Below the pieces are notes generated by a model, which had not been told where the DNA came from, searched no databases, and was given only the letters and a program-made list of their open reading frames with translations. The translations under genes were made by a program, and so were the position numbers. Below, piece after piece: positions 38,668 through 47,965 of a stretch of 64,000 nucleotides of DNA. Location of the stretch: assembly GCA_963762885.1 (NCBI GenBank), contig CAVXNH010000077.1:248001-312000 (forward strand), written 5' to 3'. Origin of the DNA: JASHVB01 sp963762885 (GTDB taxonomy: Bacteria > Pseudomonadota > Alphaproteobacteria > Acetobacterales > Acetobacteraceae). Within the stretch, counting starts at the first letter, position 1, and each line of letters begins with the position of its first letter.

Positions 38668-39639
38668 ATGGTCTTTGTCTGCAACAACGAAGGCACGCTC
38701 GGCGTGCCCACGACGGTGCGGATGCTTGCGGAAGGTGCGCACGGGCTCGACGCGATCGAGGCCGGCATCCGCCTAGTGGAGGCCGATCCATCGGTGCGCA
38801 CCGTCGGTCGCGGCGGCTGGCCAAATCTGCTGTGCGAGATGGAACTCGACGCTTGCATGATGAACGGCACCACGCTGCGCAGCGGCGCGGTCGGCGCATT
38901 GCAAGGCTTCCTGCATCCGGTCAGCGTGGCGCGCGAAATCATGCGGCGGCTGCCGCACGAATTGCTGGTGGGCGAGGGCGCTGCGCGCTTTGCACGTGAG
39001 ATCGGCGCAGAGACTGCGGAAAATCTGATCGAGAACTCATACGAAGCCTGGCAAGCGTGGTTCGACAACGAACTGACACCGGAACAGAAGGCTGCGTGGC
39101 CGAACGTGGCACTGGCGCCGCTGTGCCGGCATGCGATCGATCCCGAAGTGGGCCGCGACACGACCGTATTTCTGGCGCGGGATTCGCACGGCGATATCTG
39201 CTGTGGCACCAGCACATCGGGTTGGGGCTGGAAATATCCGGGCCAACTCGGCGACACGCCTATCGTCGGCGCCGGATGCTATGCCGATACGCGTTACGGG
39301 GCTGCCGCCTGCACCGGCGCCGGCGAAATGACCATTCGTTGCAGTACTGCTCGATCCGTCGTGCTTTATATGAAACGCGGCGCCAGCGTGGCCGATGCGG
39401 TGCTGGAAGCGGCCGAGGACATGCGCGCGCTGCAAGGCGGTTTGCTCAGCCGGGTGACGATCCACGCGATTGATCCGCGGGGCTTTCACAAGGTCGTCGC
39501 AGTGAATGGCGCCGGTGACAATGTCTATTGGCTGTGGCCTGGCGAAGGTGCGCCGCAATCGTTGCCGGCCGAACCGGTCGCAGTGCACAGCAGCGAGATC
39601 AAACCGAGCGCCACGACGCGGTACGCTTACGGGCGCTAG
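38668..39639 (+). CDS. Isoaspartyl peptidase/L-asparaginase family (N4-glucosaminyl-asparaginase-like) Ntn hydrolase
   Basis: The 323-residue protein belongs to the T2 family of self-cleaving N-terminal nucleophile hydrolases, which split asparagine, isoaspartyl peptides or GlcNAc-Asn. The N-terminal half has LDAIEAGIRLVEADPSV and VGRGGWPNLLCEMELDA. The cleavage and nucleophile site is ICCGTSTSGWGWK near residue 172, followed by GDTPIVGAGCYAD and AACTGAGEMTIR for substrate binding. It starts 31 nt after the CoA-transferase and may share its transcript. The natural substrate is open. Confidence 0.88.
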   Translation: MVFVCNNEGTLGVPTTVRMLAEGAHGLDAIEAGIRLVEADPSVRTVGRGGWPNLLCEMELDACMMNGTTLRSGAVGALQGFLHPVSVAREIMRRLPHELLVGEGAARFAREIGAETAENLIENSYEAWQAWFDNELTPEQKAAWPNVALAPLCRHAIDPEVGRDTTVFLARDSHGDICCGTSTSGWGWKYPGQLGDTPIVGAGCYADTRYGAAACTGAGEMTIRCSTARSVVLYMKRGASVADAVLEAAEDMRALQGGLLSRVTIHAIDPRGFHKVVAVNGAGDNVYWLWPGEGAPQSLPAEPVAVHSSEIKPSATTRYAYGR

Positions 39640-39709
39640 CGTCAAACGTCTGCGACCGGGAAGACTTCGTACTCCGCTGTCATCGTTATGCCAACGCGCC
39701 GAACGATTG

Positions 39710-39738
39710 ACTCTCGACCACTTCGCACGAACCGCCCC
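39710..39738. repeat. Dispersed 29-nt repeat, copy 1
   Basis: A block starting ACTCTCGACCACTTCGCACG recurs at 44697-44725 with a single mismatch. It lies in the 162-nt gap between the asparaginase and the converging luciferase-like gene. Both copies are next to CATGACGG or GTCATGGCC sequence of the family C type, so it may be an outer part of a larger repeat. Confidence 0.7.
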
Positions 39739-39801
39739 GGCCATGACGGTTGGGGTGGCCGGTGCGATGCTGCCGAGCGTCACTCGTTCAACGGGTCGGT
39801 A

Positions 39802-40834
39802 TTAGGCCTCCACGCGCGCTTCACGCAGATCGGGCATCACATGCCTGGTGAACAAATCGATCGAATGCAACGCTTCGTCGGCGCCGATGTCGCCGAAAGC
39901 GAAACGGTTGAGCAAATAATTGAGACCGCCATCATCGATGGTGCGTTGCAGGAAGTCGCGTACCTTGTCAGGCTTGCCAGCGACGGCGCGGCCTTCGGCT
40001 TCGGCTTCTTCGAATGTCTCGGGGAAGACGGCGTTCCGGTTGGGTGGCAGCGTGCCGTGCTTGAGCCAGAGTTTCAGGAAGCTCTCCCGCCATTTGCCGT
40101 AGCCACGCCGCGCGACTTCCAGTGCCTCGCGTTCGGTGTCGGCAACGACCACGTGGCGTCCGACGCCCATCAGCGGCAGGTCTTGCGGCGCGTTGCCCGC
40201 CGCTGCCCACTCGGCGCGATAGTGGTCGGTCAATGGCCGCATTCCCGTCCCGGTGATATTGCCGACGACGTTCACGCGATGCTGCACCGCCCACGGCACC
40301 GCATCGAGCCGGCCGATACCGTACCACAAGGGTGGATGCGGCTTTTGATAAGGCTCCATTTCCATCGGCACGTCATGATACTGGTAGTATTTGCCTTCGA
40401 AGGTCAGTTCCTTGCAGGCCATGCCACGAAGGATGACCTCCAGCGCTTCCTGATACATTGCCGGGGTTTGTGCCGGATCAAGCCCATCAGTAGCGCAGCT
40501 CGATCGGCGAAATACCGCGGCCCACCCCAAGCAGCAAGCGACCACGGCTCATCTGGTCGAGCATGCAAAGCTCTTCCAGCAACTTCAGCGGATGATAGAG
40601 CGGCAACAAATACACCAGGGCGCCGAAGCGCAGTCGTGTGGTGCGCTGAGCGATGGCGGCCAGCCAAACGCCGGGCGAAGGGGCCACGCCCAGCGGCGTG
40701 GCATGGTGTTCAGCGACGTGATAGCCATAGAAACTGGCACGGTCGTATGCTTCGACCAACCGCATGCGGTCGGCGAAGAATTCGTCCAGCGATCCGGGGC
40801 CGCGATCCATGTGGTCGAAGACGCCAAGCCGCAT
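39802..40834 (-). CDS. LLM class flavin-dependent oxidoreductase (luciferase-like), frameshifted
   Basis: These enzymes use FMNH2 to oxygenate or cleave organic substrates. The start MRLGVFDHMDRG is supported by GAGGAGAACC just upstream. The typical AEHHATPLGVAPSPGVWLAAIAQRT, LLPLYHPLKLLEELCMLDQMSRGRL and GVGRGISPIE follow in the first frame. After a one-base break near 40497 the second frame carries the C-terminal TIM-barrel half (PMEMEPYQKPHPPLWYGIG, VVADTEREALEVA). The substrate is unknown. It lies downstream of the thiolase gene, beyond a G/C hairpin. Confidence 0.87.
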
Positions 40835-40920
40835 TGGTTCTCCTCGCTGCACGTCAAGGCTGCTGTGCAAAACGCCCTTCCTGAGGCAGGGGTTCGTGCC
40901 GCCCGGCCCCCTCCCCCCAG

Positions 40921-40943
40921 CCCCCTCCCCCAAGGGGAGGGGG
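40921..40943. terminator. Hairpin between thiolase and luciferase-like gene
   Basis: CCCCTCCCC and GGGGAGGGG form a 9-bp stem around a CAA loop, about 12 nt behind the thiolase stop on the minus strand. No T tract. It could end the thiolase transcript or be a stray repeat. Confidence 0.4.
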
Positions 40944-40954
40944 ATGTCGATCGG

Positions 40955-42158
40955 CTAAACTCGTTCGATCAACGCCGCGATGCCCTGGCCGACGCCGATG
41001 CACATGGTGGCGATGGCGCGCTTGCCGCCATGCGTTTCCAGCGCGTTCACCGCGGTCAACGCCAGCCGAGCCCCCGACATCCCCAGCGGATGCCCGAGCG
41101 CGATCGCACCGCCATGCGGGTTCACATGCTCTGCATCGTCGGCCAGCCCAAGCTGGCGCATCACCGCCAGTCCCTGCGCGGCAAAAGCCTCGTTCAGCTC
41201 GATGATATCCACGTCGCCGATCGACAAGCCGGTCTTCTCCAGCAGCTTCTGCACCGCGGGCGCCGGACCAATGCCCATGATCCGCGGCGGCACGCCTGCG
41301 GTCGCCATTGCCACTACCCGAGCGCGCGGCGTCAGACCGTGCCGGCGTACCGCGTCCTCCGACGCAATGATCAGCGCCGCGGCGCCATCGTTCACGCCCG
41401 ACGCATTGCCCGCGGTGACGGTGCCGCGGGTCGCGGAACGGTGTCTTCAGTTTCGCAAGCGCCTCCAGCGTGGTGTCGGCGCGCGGGTGCTCATCCTTGT
41501 CCACCACCGTATCGCCCTTGCGGCCCTTGATGGTGACCGGCGCGATCTCCTTCGCGAAGAACCCGTCGGCCTGCGCCTTCGCCGCGCGCATCTGGCTGCG
41601 GTATGCGAACTTGTCTTGATCCTGACGGGAGATCTGGAACTCCTCGGCGACGTTCTCGCCGGTTTCCGGCATCGCATCGGTGCCGTAGATCTTCTGCATT
41701 TGCTTGTTGACGAAGCGCCAGCCGATCGTCGTGTCGTAGATCTCGGCGCTACGCGAAAACGCTTCGGTGGACTTGCCCATGACGAACGGCGCGCGCGTCA
41801 TGCTCTCCACGCCGCCGGCCAGCATCAACTCGGCCTCACCCGCACGAATCGCCCGTGCCGCGGTGCCCACCGCATCGAGGCCAGAGCCGCACAGACGATT
41901 GATGGTGCCGCCGGGAACGCTGGCAGGCAGGCCGGACAGCAGCACCGCCATGCGCGCCACGTTACGATTGTCCTCGCCGGCCTGGTTGGCGCAGCCCAGC
42001 AGGCAATCATCCAGTGCATCCCAGTCGATTTGCTTGTTGCGTTCCATCAGCACGCGGATCGGATGCGCGGCCAGGTCGTCGGTGCGCACGTCGCGCAGTG
42101 CGCCGGCATAGCGGCCGATCGGGGTGCGTGCGAAGTCGCAGATATACGCGTCGGTCAT
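40955..42158 (-). CDS. Thiolase (3-oxoadipyl-CoA / acetyl-CoA acyltransferase type), frameshifted
   Basis: Thiolases cleave 3-oxoacyl-CoA with CoA. The active-site Cys is in NRLCGSGLDAVGTAARAI near residue 90; the second half carries NEAFAAQGLAV, NPHGGAIALGHPLGMSGAR with the catalytic His, and ATMCIGVGQGIA with the second Cys. The sequence, including GENVAEEFQISRQDQDKFA, is close to PcaF-type 3-oxoadipyl-CoA thiolases of the beta-ketoadipate pathway, but the substrate is not proven and other pca genes are absent. The two halves are in different frames, with a break near 41430 in a CG-rich run. GGGAGAAACG precedes the ATG at 42158. Confidence 0.88.
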
Positions 42159-42246
42159 GGTGCGTTTCTCCCAGGTTCGGGCGGCATGGCGTTGATCGAG
42201 ATGTAGCGCCGACAGAGAACCGGGGGAAGGCCGAGCCCGTCGACGG

Positions 42247-44595
42247 CTAGGAATGCAGCGCCTGGCGCACGGCATCGGCCAGTCCGGCGCGCGTATAGGG
42301 TTTCACCACCACCTGCGCCGTCTCGGGTCCGGCCTCGGCCGTCAGCGCGTCCGGGTTGCCGGTAACATAGACGACCGGCAGGCCAACTCTCCTTTCCTGC
42401 GCGCGTCGAACGAATTCGGCGCCCGACATGCCCGGCATGGCGTAGTCCACCAATGCGAGCGAGATGTCGCTCCGCTCGAGACAGGCCAGTGCCTCCTGCC
42501 CACTGGACGCAAGTTGCACCGCATAACCATCCTGCTCGATGAAAGCCGCGGCGATGTCGCGCGCGTCGGCATCGTCATCGACGATCAGAATGACACCGTC
42601 CGCTTGCGTCCTCGCGTCACCATGTTCCGGGGCGGCGGGTTCGGCACTGACAACGGCTCCCGCGCGTGGGAGAAACACCTGCACTGTGGTGCCGCGATTG
42701 GGCGCGCTTTCCAATAGCACGGTGCCCCCGAACTGCTGCGCCAGCCCCCAAACCTGCGCGAGCCCCAGTCCGCTTCCCTTGCCGGGTTCCTTGGTGGTAA
42801 AGAACGGCTCGAACGCACGGTCACGGATTTCGACCGACATGCCGCTGCCGGAATCGATGACCGAGATCGAAACATAGTCGCCCGGATCGAGCTCTGGCGG
42901 CAACCTGCCGGTCGCAGCTACATTATGCGCGGCGATGCTGATCACGCCGCCGGCTGGCATCGCGTCGCGCGCATTGATCGCCAGGTTCAGTAGCATCAGT
43001 TCAAGCTGGGTCGGGTCGCAGAACGCCGGCCATAGATCGGTGTCGAGCGTGGTGTTCACCCGCACCAAACCGCCGAGGCTGCGTTGCAGCAGATCGCCCA
43101 TGCCGGCAATCATCGCCGCGAGATCGACCGGCCGCGGCGATATCGACTGCCGCCGCGCGTAAGCCAGAAGCTGGTGCGTCAGCTCGCCGCCGCGCTGCGC
43201 GGCGCGCTGCGCCGCCCGCAGGTGGCGCATGCTGCGTTCATCCTGCAGGCGTGCCTGGAGCAATTCGAGATTGCCCAACACGATGGTGAGCAGATTGTTG
43301 AAGTCGTGCGCGACGCCGCCGGTGAGCTGGCCGATGGCTTCCATCTTCTGGGCCTGGCGAAGCTGCGCCTCGACGCGGCGCATCGCGGTCAGATCGACCG
43401 AGGTCAGCAGCACGCGATCCACCCGCCCGTCGGCGCCGCGCAACGGAGCCAGGAACGTGCGCCGGATCACTTCGCCCGAAGGAAAGATATGCGTGTATTC
43501 GTATTCGACGGTTTCTCCCGTCTCGATCGCTTCGCGATATTGCGCGAGGCCAAATGCCGCCTGTTCGGGCGGAAAGATCTGATCGAGGCTGCGTCCGATC
43601 ACGTGCTCTCGCGCGAAGCCGGTATCGCGGAGCCAGGCGTCGTTCACATCTTCGCAGATCACCTTGCCTTCCGGTTCCACACGCATGAATGCGAGATAGA
43701 TCGGTGCGTGGGCGAAGATCGCGGCATAGCGTTCGCGCGACCGCCGCAGTGCCTCCACTGTTTCGCGTAACACCCGCGTCCGCTCCGCCACCCGCTGTTC
43801 CAGCGCGGCCTCGGTCAGCTTGCGTTCGGTGATGTCGATGTTGACGCCGAGCATGCGGCGCGGGCCGCCGCCGGAGTCAGGCAGGACGTTGCCGCGCGCA
43901 TTGATCCAGCGAATCGCGCCGTCCAGCCGCACGATACGAAACTCGTGCGCGAACGGTCCCACCCGGTGGCTGAAGGCGCGCGCCGAGGCGGCGACGGATT
44001 CGCGGTCGTCCGGATGCACGGCACGACGCCACAACGCGTAATGATCGGCACTCTGCTGATCGGCGGGGTCGCGCCCGATCAGGCGATACATCTCCGGCGA
44101 CCAGTGTGTGCGTCCGGTCACGAGGTCCCATTCCCAGGTTCCGATGCCGGCCGCTTCCTGTGACAGGCGCAGATGTTCTTCGCTGGCGCGAAGCGTCTGT
44201 TCCGCGCGCACCCGTTCGCTGATGTCGCGCCAATAGACGCTGACCCCGTCGGGCGACGGCGCAACATTGACCTGCACCCAGATATTGGTCACCGGCGAAG
44301 GCGCCTCGAAGCTGACGGGACGTTGTTTCGCGCGCGCACGGCGCAGAATGGTTTCATTGTGCGTACCGACGAGCTGCGGCAGGCACTCCCAGATCACGCG
44401 GCCGATCACATCGCCGGCGGCGAGGCCCCAGAATTCAAGTGCCCGATGGTTGGCATAAATGATACGCCACGCGCCATCCAGCGCGTAGAATGCATCGCCC
44501 ATACTTTCCAGGATGGCGCGAGCGTCAGCCGAGAGTGTCGGCAGCGGCTCAGCGTCCCTGGTCAGCTTACGGTCCAGACCAGCCTCCATTCCCAT
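42247..44595 (-). CDS. Hybrid sensor histidine kinase with PAS domains and receiver
   Basis: A soluble 782-residue kinase without clear membrane segments. It has three PAS-type sensor units (about residues 25-140, 140-270 with the PAC-like VLPDSGGGPRRMLGVNIDITERK, and 300-410), a short coiled coil between the second and third, then HisKA with GGVAHDFNNLL (His near 429). The HATPase domain has NLAINARDAM, DSGSGM and GKGSGLGL. A C-terminal receiver follows with Asp near 717 in LVDYAMPGMSG and KPYT at the end. Signals are unknown; cytosolic PAS units often sense redox or small ligands. No response-regulator gene is adjacent. The start at 44595 lacks a strong ribosome site. Confidence 0.9.
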   Translation of the reverse strand: MGMEAGLDRKLTRDAEPLPTLSADARAILESMGDAFYALDGAWRIIYANHRALEFWGLAAGDVIGRVIWECLPQLVGTHNETILRRARAKQRPVSFEAPSPVTNIWVQVNVAPSPDGVSVYWRDISERVRAEQTLRASEEHLRLSQEAAGIGTWEWDLVTGRTHWSPEMYRLIGRDPADQQSADHYALWRRAVHPDDRESVAASARAFSHRVGPFAHEFRIVRLDGAIRWINARGNVLPDSGGGPRRMLGVNIDITERKLTEAALEQRVAERTRVLRETVEALRRSRERYAAIFAHAPIYLAFMRVEPEGKVICEDVNDAWLRDTGFAREHVIGRSLDQIFPPEQAAFGLAQYREAIETGETVEYEYTHIFPSGEVIRRTFLAPLRGADGRVDRVLLTSVDLTAMRRVEAQLRQAQKMEAIGQLTGGVAHDFNNLLTIVLGNLELLQARLQDERSMRHLRAAQRAAQRGGELTHQLLAYARRQSISPRPVDLAAMIAGMGDLLQRSLGGLVRVNTTLDTDLWPAFCDPTQLELMLLNLAINARDAMPAGGVISIAAHNVAATGRLPPELDPGDYVSISVIDSGSGMSVEIRDRAFEPFFTTKEPGKGSGLGLAQVWGLAQQFGGTVLLESAPNRGTTVQVFLPRAGAVVSAEPAAPEHGDARTQADGVILIVDDDADARDIAAAFIEQDGYAVQLASSGQEALACLERSDISLALVDYAMPGMSGAEFVRRAQERRVGLPVVYVTGNPDALTAEAGPETAQVVVKPYTRAGLADAVRQALHS

Positions 44596-44657
44596 GCCGC
44601 TGAAGAATAGCGCAGGCAGTTGCGCGTTCGCCAATCTTTGAGCGCAGCACGGGATGG

Positions 44658-46570
44658 TTAAGTCGAGGCAATAATACCACCCAGCCAAACGGTTCGACTC
44701 TCGACCGCTTCGCACGAACCGCCCCAACCGTCATGGCCGGGCTTGACCCGCCCATCTATGCAGCACAGTGCCGCGATAGATGGCCCAGTCAAGCCCCGGC
44801 CAGGACGCGTTGGGGCGGTCCGTGTGGTTTCTATCCAGCCCGCGGTATTCCGTCGCGAGCCACTCCCCATCCCGGGCCAAGCCCGGGATGGGGAGGGAGT
44901 TCGGGTCGAACGTCGGCTATGCCAGCGGAACTCCTGCGCCTTCCGCTGCGAGCCAAGGCTAAGCTTGACGTTCACCAGCGCCGGCCCGTGGAAGTTCATC
45001 GCCTCGTCGAGTGCGCCGCGCAGGTCCTTCGGGTCCTCGACATAGAAGCCCTTGCCGCCGAAGGCCTCCATCATCAGGTCGTAGCGTGCGCCCCAGATCA
45101 GCGAGTTCGGCCGCATGTTGAGCATCGGGTCTTCCGGAATATCCCCCATGCCCGGGCCGATGCCGCCGTTATTGAACACGACGATCTTGGCCGGCAGCCC
45201 GTAGCGGCAGATCGTCTCCATCTCCATGCCGGAGAAGCCGATCGCCGAGTCACCTGATACGTGAACGATCGGCTTGTCGGGATGCACGACGCAGGCGGCA
45301 ATGACGAAGCCCAAACCGACACCCATCGTGCCGTAGCTGCCGGCGTCGAGCCGCGAACGCGGATTGTAATTCGGCAGTTGGGTCCGGCCGATATCCATCG
45401 TGCTGGCGCCCTCGCTGCAGATGATCGCGTTTTTCGGCACCCAGGCAGCGACGTCACGCAGCAACCGGTAGTAACCGCCCGGTGCCGAGTCATCGGCGAT
45501 TTGCGGCGCAATCTGCGCTGCGTTCTCGGCCGACTTCTTGGCGATAGCGGCGCGCCACGGCGTCTCGTTCGGATAGAACCATTGACGCTGGGTGAGGGCG
45601 TGGTTGAGCTGGCCCACGATGGCCTTGCCGTCGCCGCACAGCGCAACCTCGGCCGGCTTGTTCTGGTGCATCGCCTCCGGCTCGATATCGAGCTGGATGA
45701 CCCGCACGTCCTTGTTGTAGCGCGGCGGCAGGCCGAAATGCATGATCCAGTTGAAGCGTGCGCCCATCAGGAACACCACGTCAGCCTGTTGCAGCGCCAG
45801 GCTGCGGGCCGCACCGACCGACAGCGGATGGTCGTCCGGCATCACGCCCTTGCCCATCGGCGACGCCAGGAACGGCAATTGCGTGCGCTCGATGAATGCG
45901 CGCACCTCGTCCTCGGCGCGCGAGAACGCCATGCCCTTGCCGATGATCACCAGCGGCCGCTGCGCCGATTGCAGCACGTCCAGTGCCTGGTCGACATATT
46001 CCGGCATCGTCTGGATGCGCGGCGATCCGGGCACTTTGCGGCCACGTGCGCCTTGTCCGCATCGCATGATCCGGTGATGATGTCGTCGGCGATGTCGAGA
46101 TAGGCGGCGCCCGGCCGCCCATAGATCGACTGCCTGACCGCCATCTCCACATAGAACGGAATGCGGTTCACGTGCTCTATGGCGTGTGCCCATTTGCAGA
46201 GCGGCGTCGCGGCCAACACCTGGCGCTCCTCCTGGAAGGCGCCCATGCCATTGCGGTAGGTTTCCGATGCACCGCCGATCAACAGCATCGGCCAGCAATT
46301 CTGCTGCGCGTTCGCCAGACCGGCGAGGCCATGGATGACGCCAGGACCGGTCACGGTAATGCACGACCCCGGCCGGCCGGTCAGATACCCAACGGCGCCC
46401 GCGGCATACGACGCCGTCTGCTCATTGCGCATGCCGATATAGGGAAGGCCGGCCTTTTGCGCTGCGTCGGCGAGCGGTCCAACCGGGAACCCCACCACGC
46501 CGAACATATATTCCACACCTTGTTCCTTGAGGCTCTTCGCCAGCAAGTCGGCGCCTTTGATTTCAGCCAT
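44658..46570 (-). CDS. 2-hydroxyacyl-CoA lyase / oxalyl-CoA decarboxylase family ThDP enzyme, frameshifted
   Basis: The enzyme uses thiamine diphosphate to split a 2-hydroxyacyl-CoA into formyl-CoA and an aldehyde, or to decarboxylate oxalyl-CoA. Visible are the cofactor-activating Glu in GMRNEQTASYAAGAVGYL, GPGVIHGLAGLANAQQNCWP, MGARFNWIMHFGLPPRYN, and the ThDP/Mg site GDSAIGFSGMEMETICRYGL...NNGG. The FGLPPRY segment and the ending RKAQEFRWHS resemble human HACL1 more than Oxalobacter oxalyl-CoA decarboxylase, from recall. The frame breaks near 46060. A TAG at 44917-44919, one base out of frame, is probably the true stop; as written the frame runs on through repeats to 44658. AGGAGGAAAC precedes the ATG. 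Confidence 0.83.
44697..44895. repeat. Repeat cluster behind the lyase gene (29-nt repeat copy 2, family C element, perfect hairpin)
   Basis: Three units lie side by side: the 29-nt dispersed repeat (44697-44725), an imperfect family C palindrome (44730-44804, arms GTCATGGCCGGGCTTGACCC and its near complement), and an exact 15-bp hairpin CTCCCCATCCCGGGC / GCCCGGGATGGGGAG with a CAA loop (44863-44895). The cluster separates the kinase from the lyase and may act as the lyase terminator. Confidence 0.85.
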
Positions 46571-46735
46571 GTTTCCTCCTGTCATCCGGCGACCGTGATC
46601 GGGCCCGGTTACGATAAAATCCCAACGACGGTCACATTAAGCATATTTGGCGCGGCGGCAAATGCAGGGGCCCGGACGGCGATGGATCGCACACCGCCCC
46701 ACGATGCCGGCTAGCGCTGACGCCGCGTCGATCGA

Positions 46736-46749
46736 TTGATCTGGATCAA
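46736..46749. promoter_or_regulatory. FNR/Anr-type binding site upstream of the DUF6455 gene
   Basis: TTGATCTGGATCAA is a perfect match to the FNR consensus TTGAT-N4-ATCAA. Its centre is about 65 nt before the ATG at 46807. With a transcription start near 46784 it would sit at about -41.5, the class II activating position. This predicts induction when oxygen is low, through an FNR/FixK-type regulator that is not in the window. Confidence 0.8.
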
Positions 46750-46806
46750 AGCAGACCCCCGGCATGGTTTGTAGTCTCCACCCATTGAACCGATTGGGAG
46801 AAACCC

Positions 46807-47223
46807 ATGAGCCAAAGGGAACCGGCCCTGGCGAATCCCGGCCTGCTCGGACGTGTTCTCGACTGGGTGCGGGCACGCGGCGGGACGTCGGGCGAACTCG
46901 CGGGCATGACGCGCAACGAAATTCGCGACCTTGCCGGTGATTTGTCGCTCAGCGAGGGCGATCTGGTGGCACTGTCCTCGAGCCTCCACGATAACACGCC
47001 GTTGATGGAAGGCATGATGCGTGCTCGCGGCTTCGATCCCGACGACCTCCGACGGTCGTTTGCCATATTGGTGCGCGACGTTGAACGCGTGTGCTCGCAG
47101 TGCCGGACGACTGGAAGGTGCCGGCGCGAACTCGACGCCGGCACCGCGGCGCAGCATGCTCACGAATACTGTCCCAACGCCGGCACGTTCGATGACCTGA
47201 TCGACTACGCAACGTCGGGGTAG
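46807..47223 (+). CDS. DUF6455 family protein, likely oxygen-regulated
   Basis: The 138-residue soluble protein has a helical first half (MTRNEIRDLAGDLSLSEGDLVAL) and a cysteine-containing second half, VERVCSQCRTTGRCRRELDAG followed by AHEYCPNAGTFDDL. The four Cys (CxxC, C and a later C) could bind a metal or a haem-related group; this is inferred from spacing only. I recognise it as DUF6455, a family of unknown function in alphaproteobacteria often found near microaerobic respiration genes. TTGGGAGAAACCC precedes the ATG. The FNR box upstream fits a role in low-oxygen physiology. Confidence 0.8.
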   Translation: MSQREPALANPGLLGRVLDWVRARGGTSGELAGMTRNEIRDLAGDLSLSEGDLVALSSSLHDNTPLMEGMMRARGFDPDDLRRSFAILVRDVERVCSQCRTTGRCRRELDAGTAAQHAHEYCPNAGTFDDLIDYATSG

Positions 47224-47271
47224 TTCAACGCGGTGTTCTGAATCTGACGGGTCGATCCCGCGTCCAACCTC

Positions 47272-47376
47272 GTCATTGCGACCTGGCGAAGGCCGGGGGG
47301 AAGCAATCTCCCGCGTGAGTTCGCGCCAACCCGGGCGAGAGATTGCTTCCCCCGGCCTTCGCCGGGATCGCGATGA
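47272..47376. repeat. Palindromic element, family D, after the DUF6455 gene
   Basis: Outer ends are GTCATTGCGACC and GGGATCGCGATGAC, with inner arms AGGCCGGGGGAAGCAATCTC-like on both sides. It lies between converging genes (DUF6455 and rlmH). It is the longer of the two copies; the other is at 26358-26441. Confidence 0.85.
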
Positions 47377-47412
47377 CACCAGCACCGTGCACGAAACGTT
47401 AAGGTCGTAACG

Positions 47413-47883
47413 CTACCGGCTGGAGGTGGGCCGGCCGGCACGGTGATAAGGGTGTCCGGCTGCGATCGATCGCGCACGGTATAGTTGCTCCGCCAACATG
47501 ACGCGCACCAGCAGATGCGGCCAGGTCAAGGCGCCCAGCGACAATACGTAATCAGCGCGCGCGATGACGGTGGCGTCCAGCCCCTCGGCGCCACCGATCA
47601 GGAAGCACAGCGTCCGGCCTGCCCCCAGCCATCGCTCCAGCAATGTCGCCAGGCGGGCACTGTCCGGCGCCTCGCCACCGCTATCCAGCGCCACCGCAAA
47701 CGCTCCCTCCGCCAACGCCGCCAGCAACGCCGAGGCTTCGCGGCGCTTGATCTCGGCCGGAGTGCCACGCGCCTCGGCAATCTCCGTAACGACAAGCGCC
47801 GGCCGCAGCCGCGCCTGGTAGCGCGCGAACAGTGTGGCCTCCGGGCCGTCGCGTTGCCGCCCTATGGCAATCAGGCGCATCAT
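47413..47883 (-). CDS. rlmH: 23S rRNA (pseudouridine1915-N3)-methyltransferase RlmH
   Basis: RlmH methylates pseudouridine 1915 in helix 69 of 23S rRNA. The 156-residue SPOUT-class protein carries AVALDSGGEAPDS, the SAM-binding knot segment LCFLIGGAEGLD, and the C-terminal LSLGALTWPHLLVRVMLAEQLYRARSIAAGHPYHR, which is diagnostic. The start at 47883 follows GAGGCAAC. It is usually near rsfS/nadD in proteobacteria; here it is divergent from a MetX-like gene, with 82 nt between them. Confidence 0.95.
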   Translation of the reverse strand: MMRLIAIGRQRDGPEATLFARYQARLRPALVVTEIAEARGTPAEIKRREASALLAALAEGAFAVALDSGGEAPDSARLATLLERWLGAGRTLCFLIGGAEGLDATVIARADYVLSLGALTWPHLLVRVMLAEQLYRARSIAAGHPYHRAGRPTSSR

Positions 47884-47965
47884 CGTGTTGCCTCGTCGCC
47901 GGCGCCTTACCAACTCCGCCGCGGACTGGCAGGAGCACGCGGCGAAGCGCGTGGAGGGGATAGAC

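Noticed and set aside
40854..41440. Long minus-strand thiolase frame running on to 40854
   Set aside because: Past 41430 the frame has no thiolase motifs; these continue in another frame to 40955, so the longer frame is a frameshift tail.
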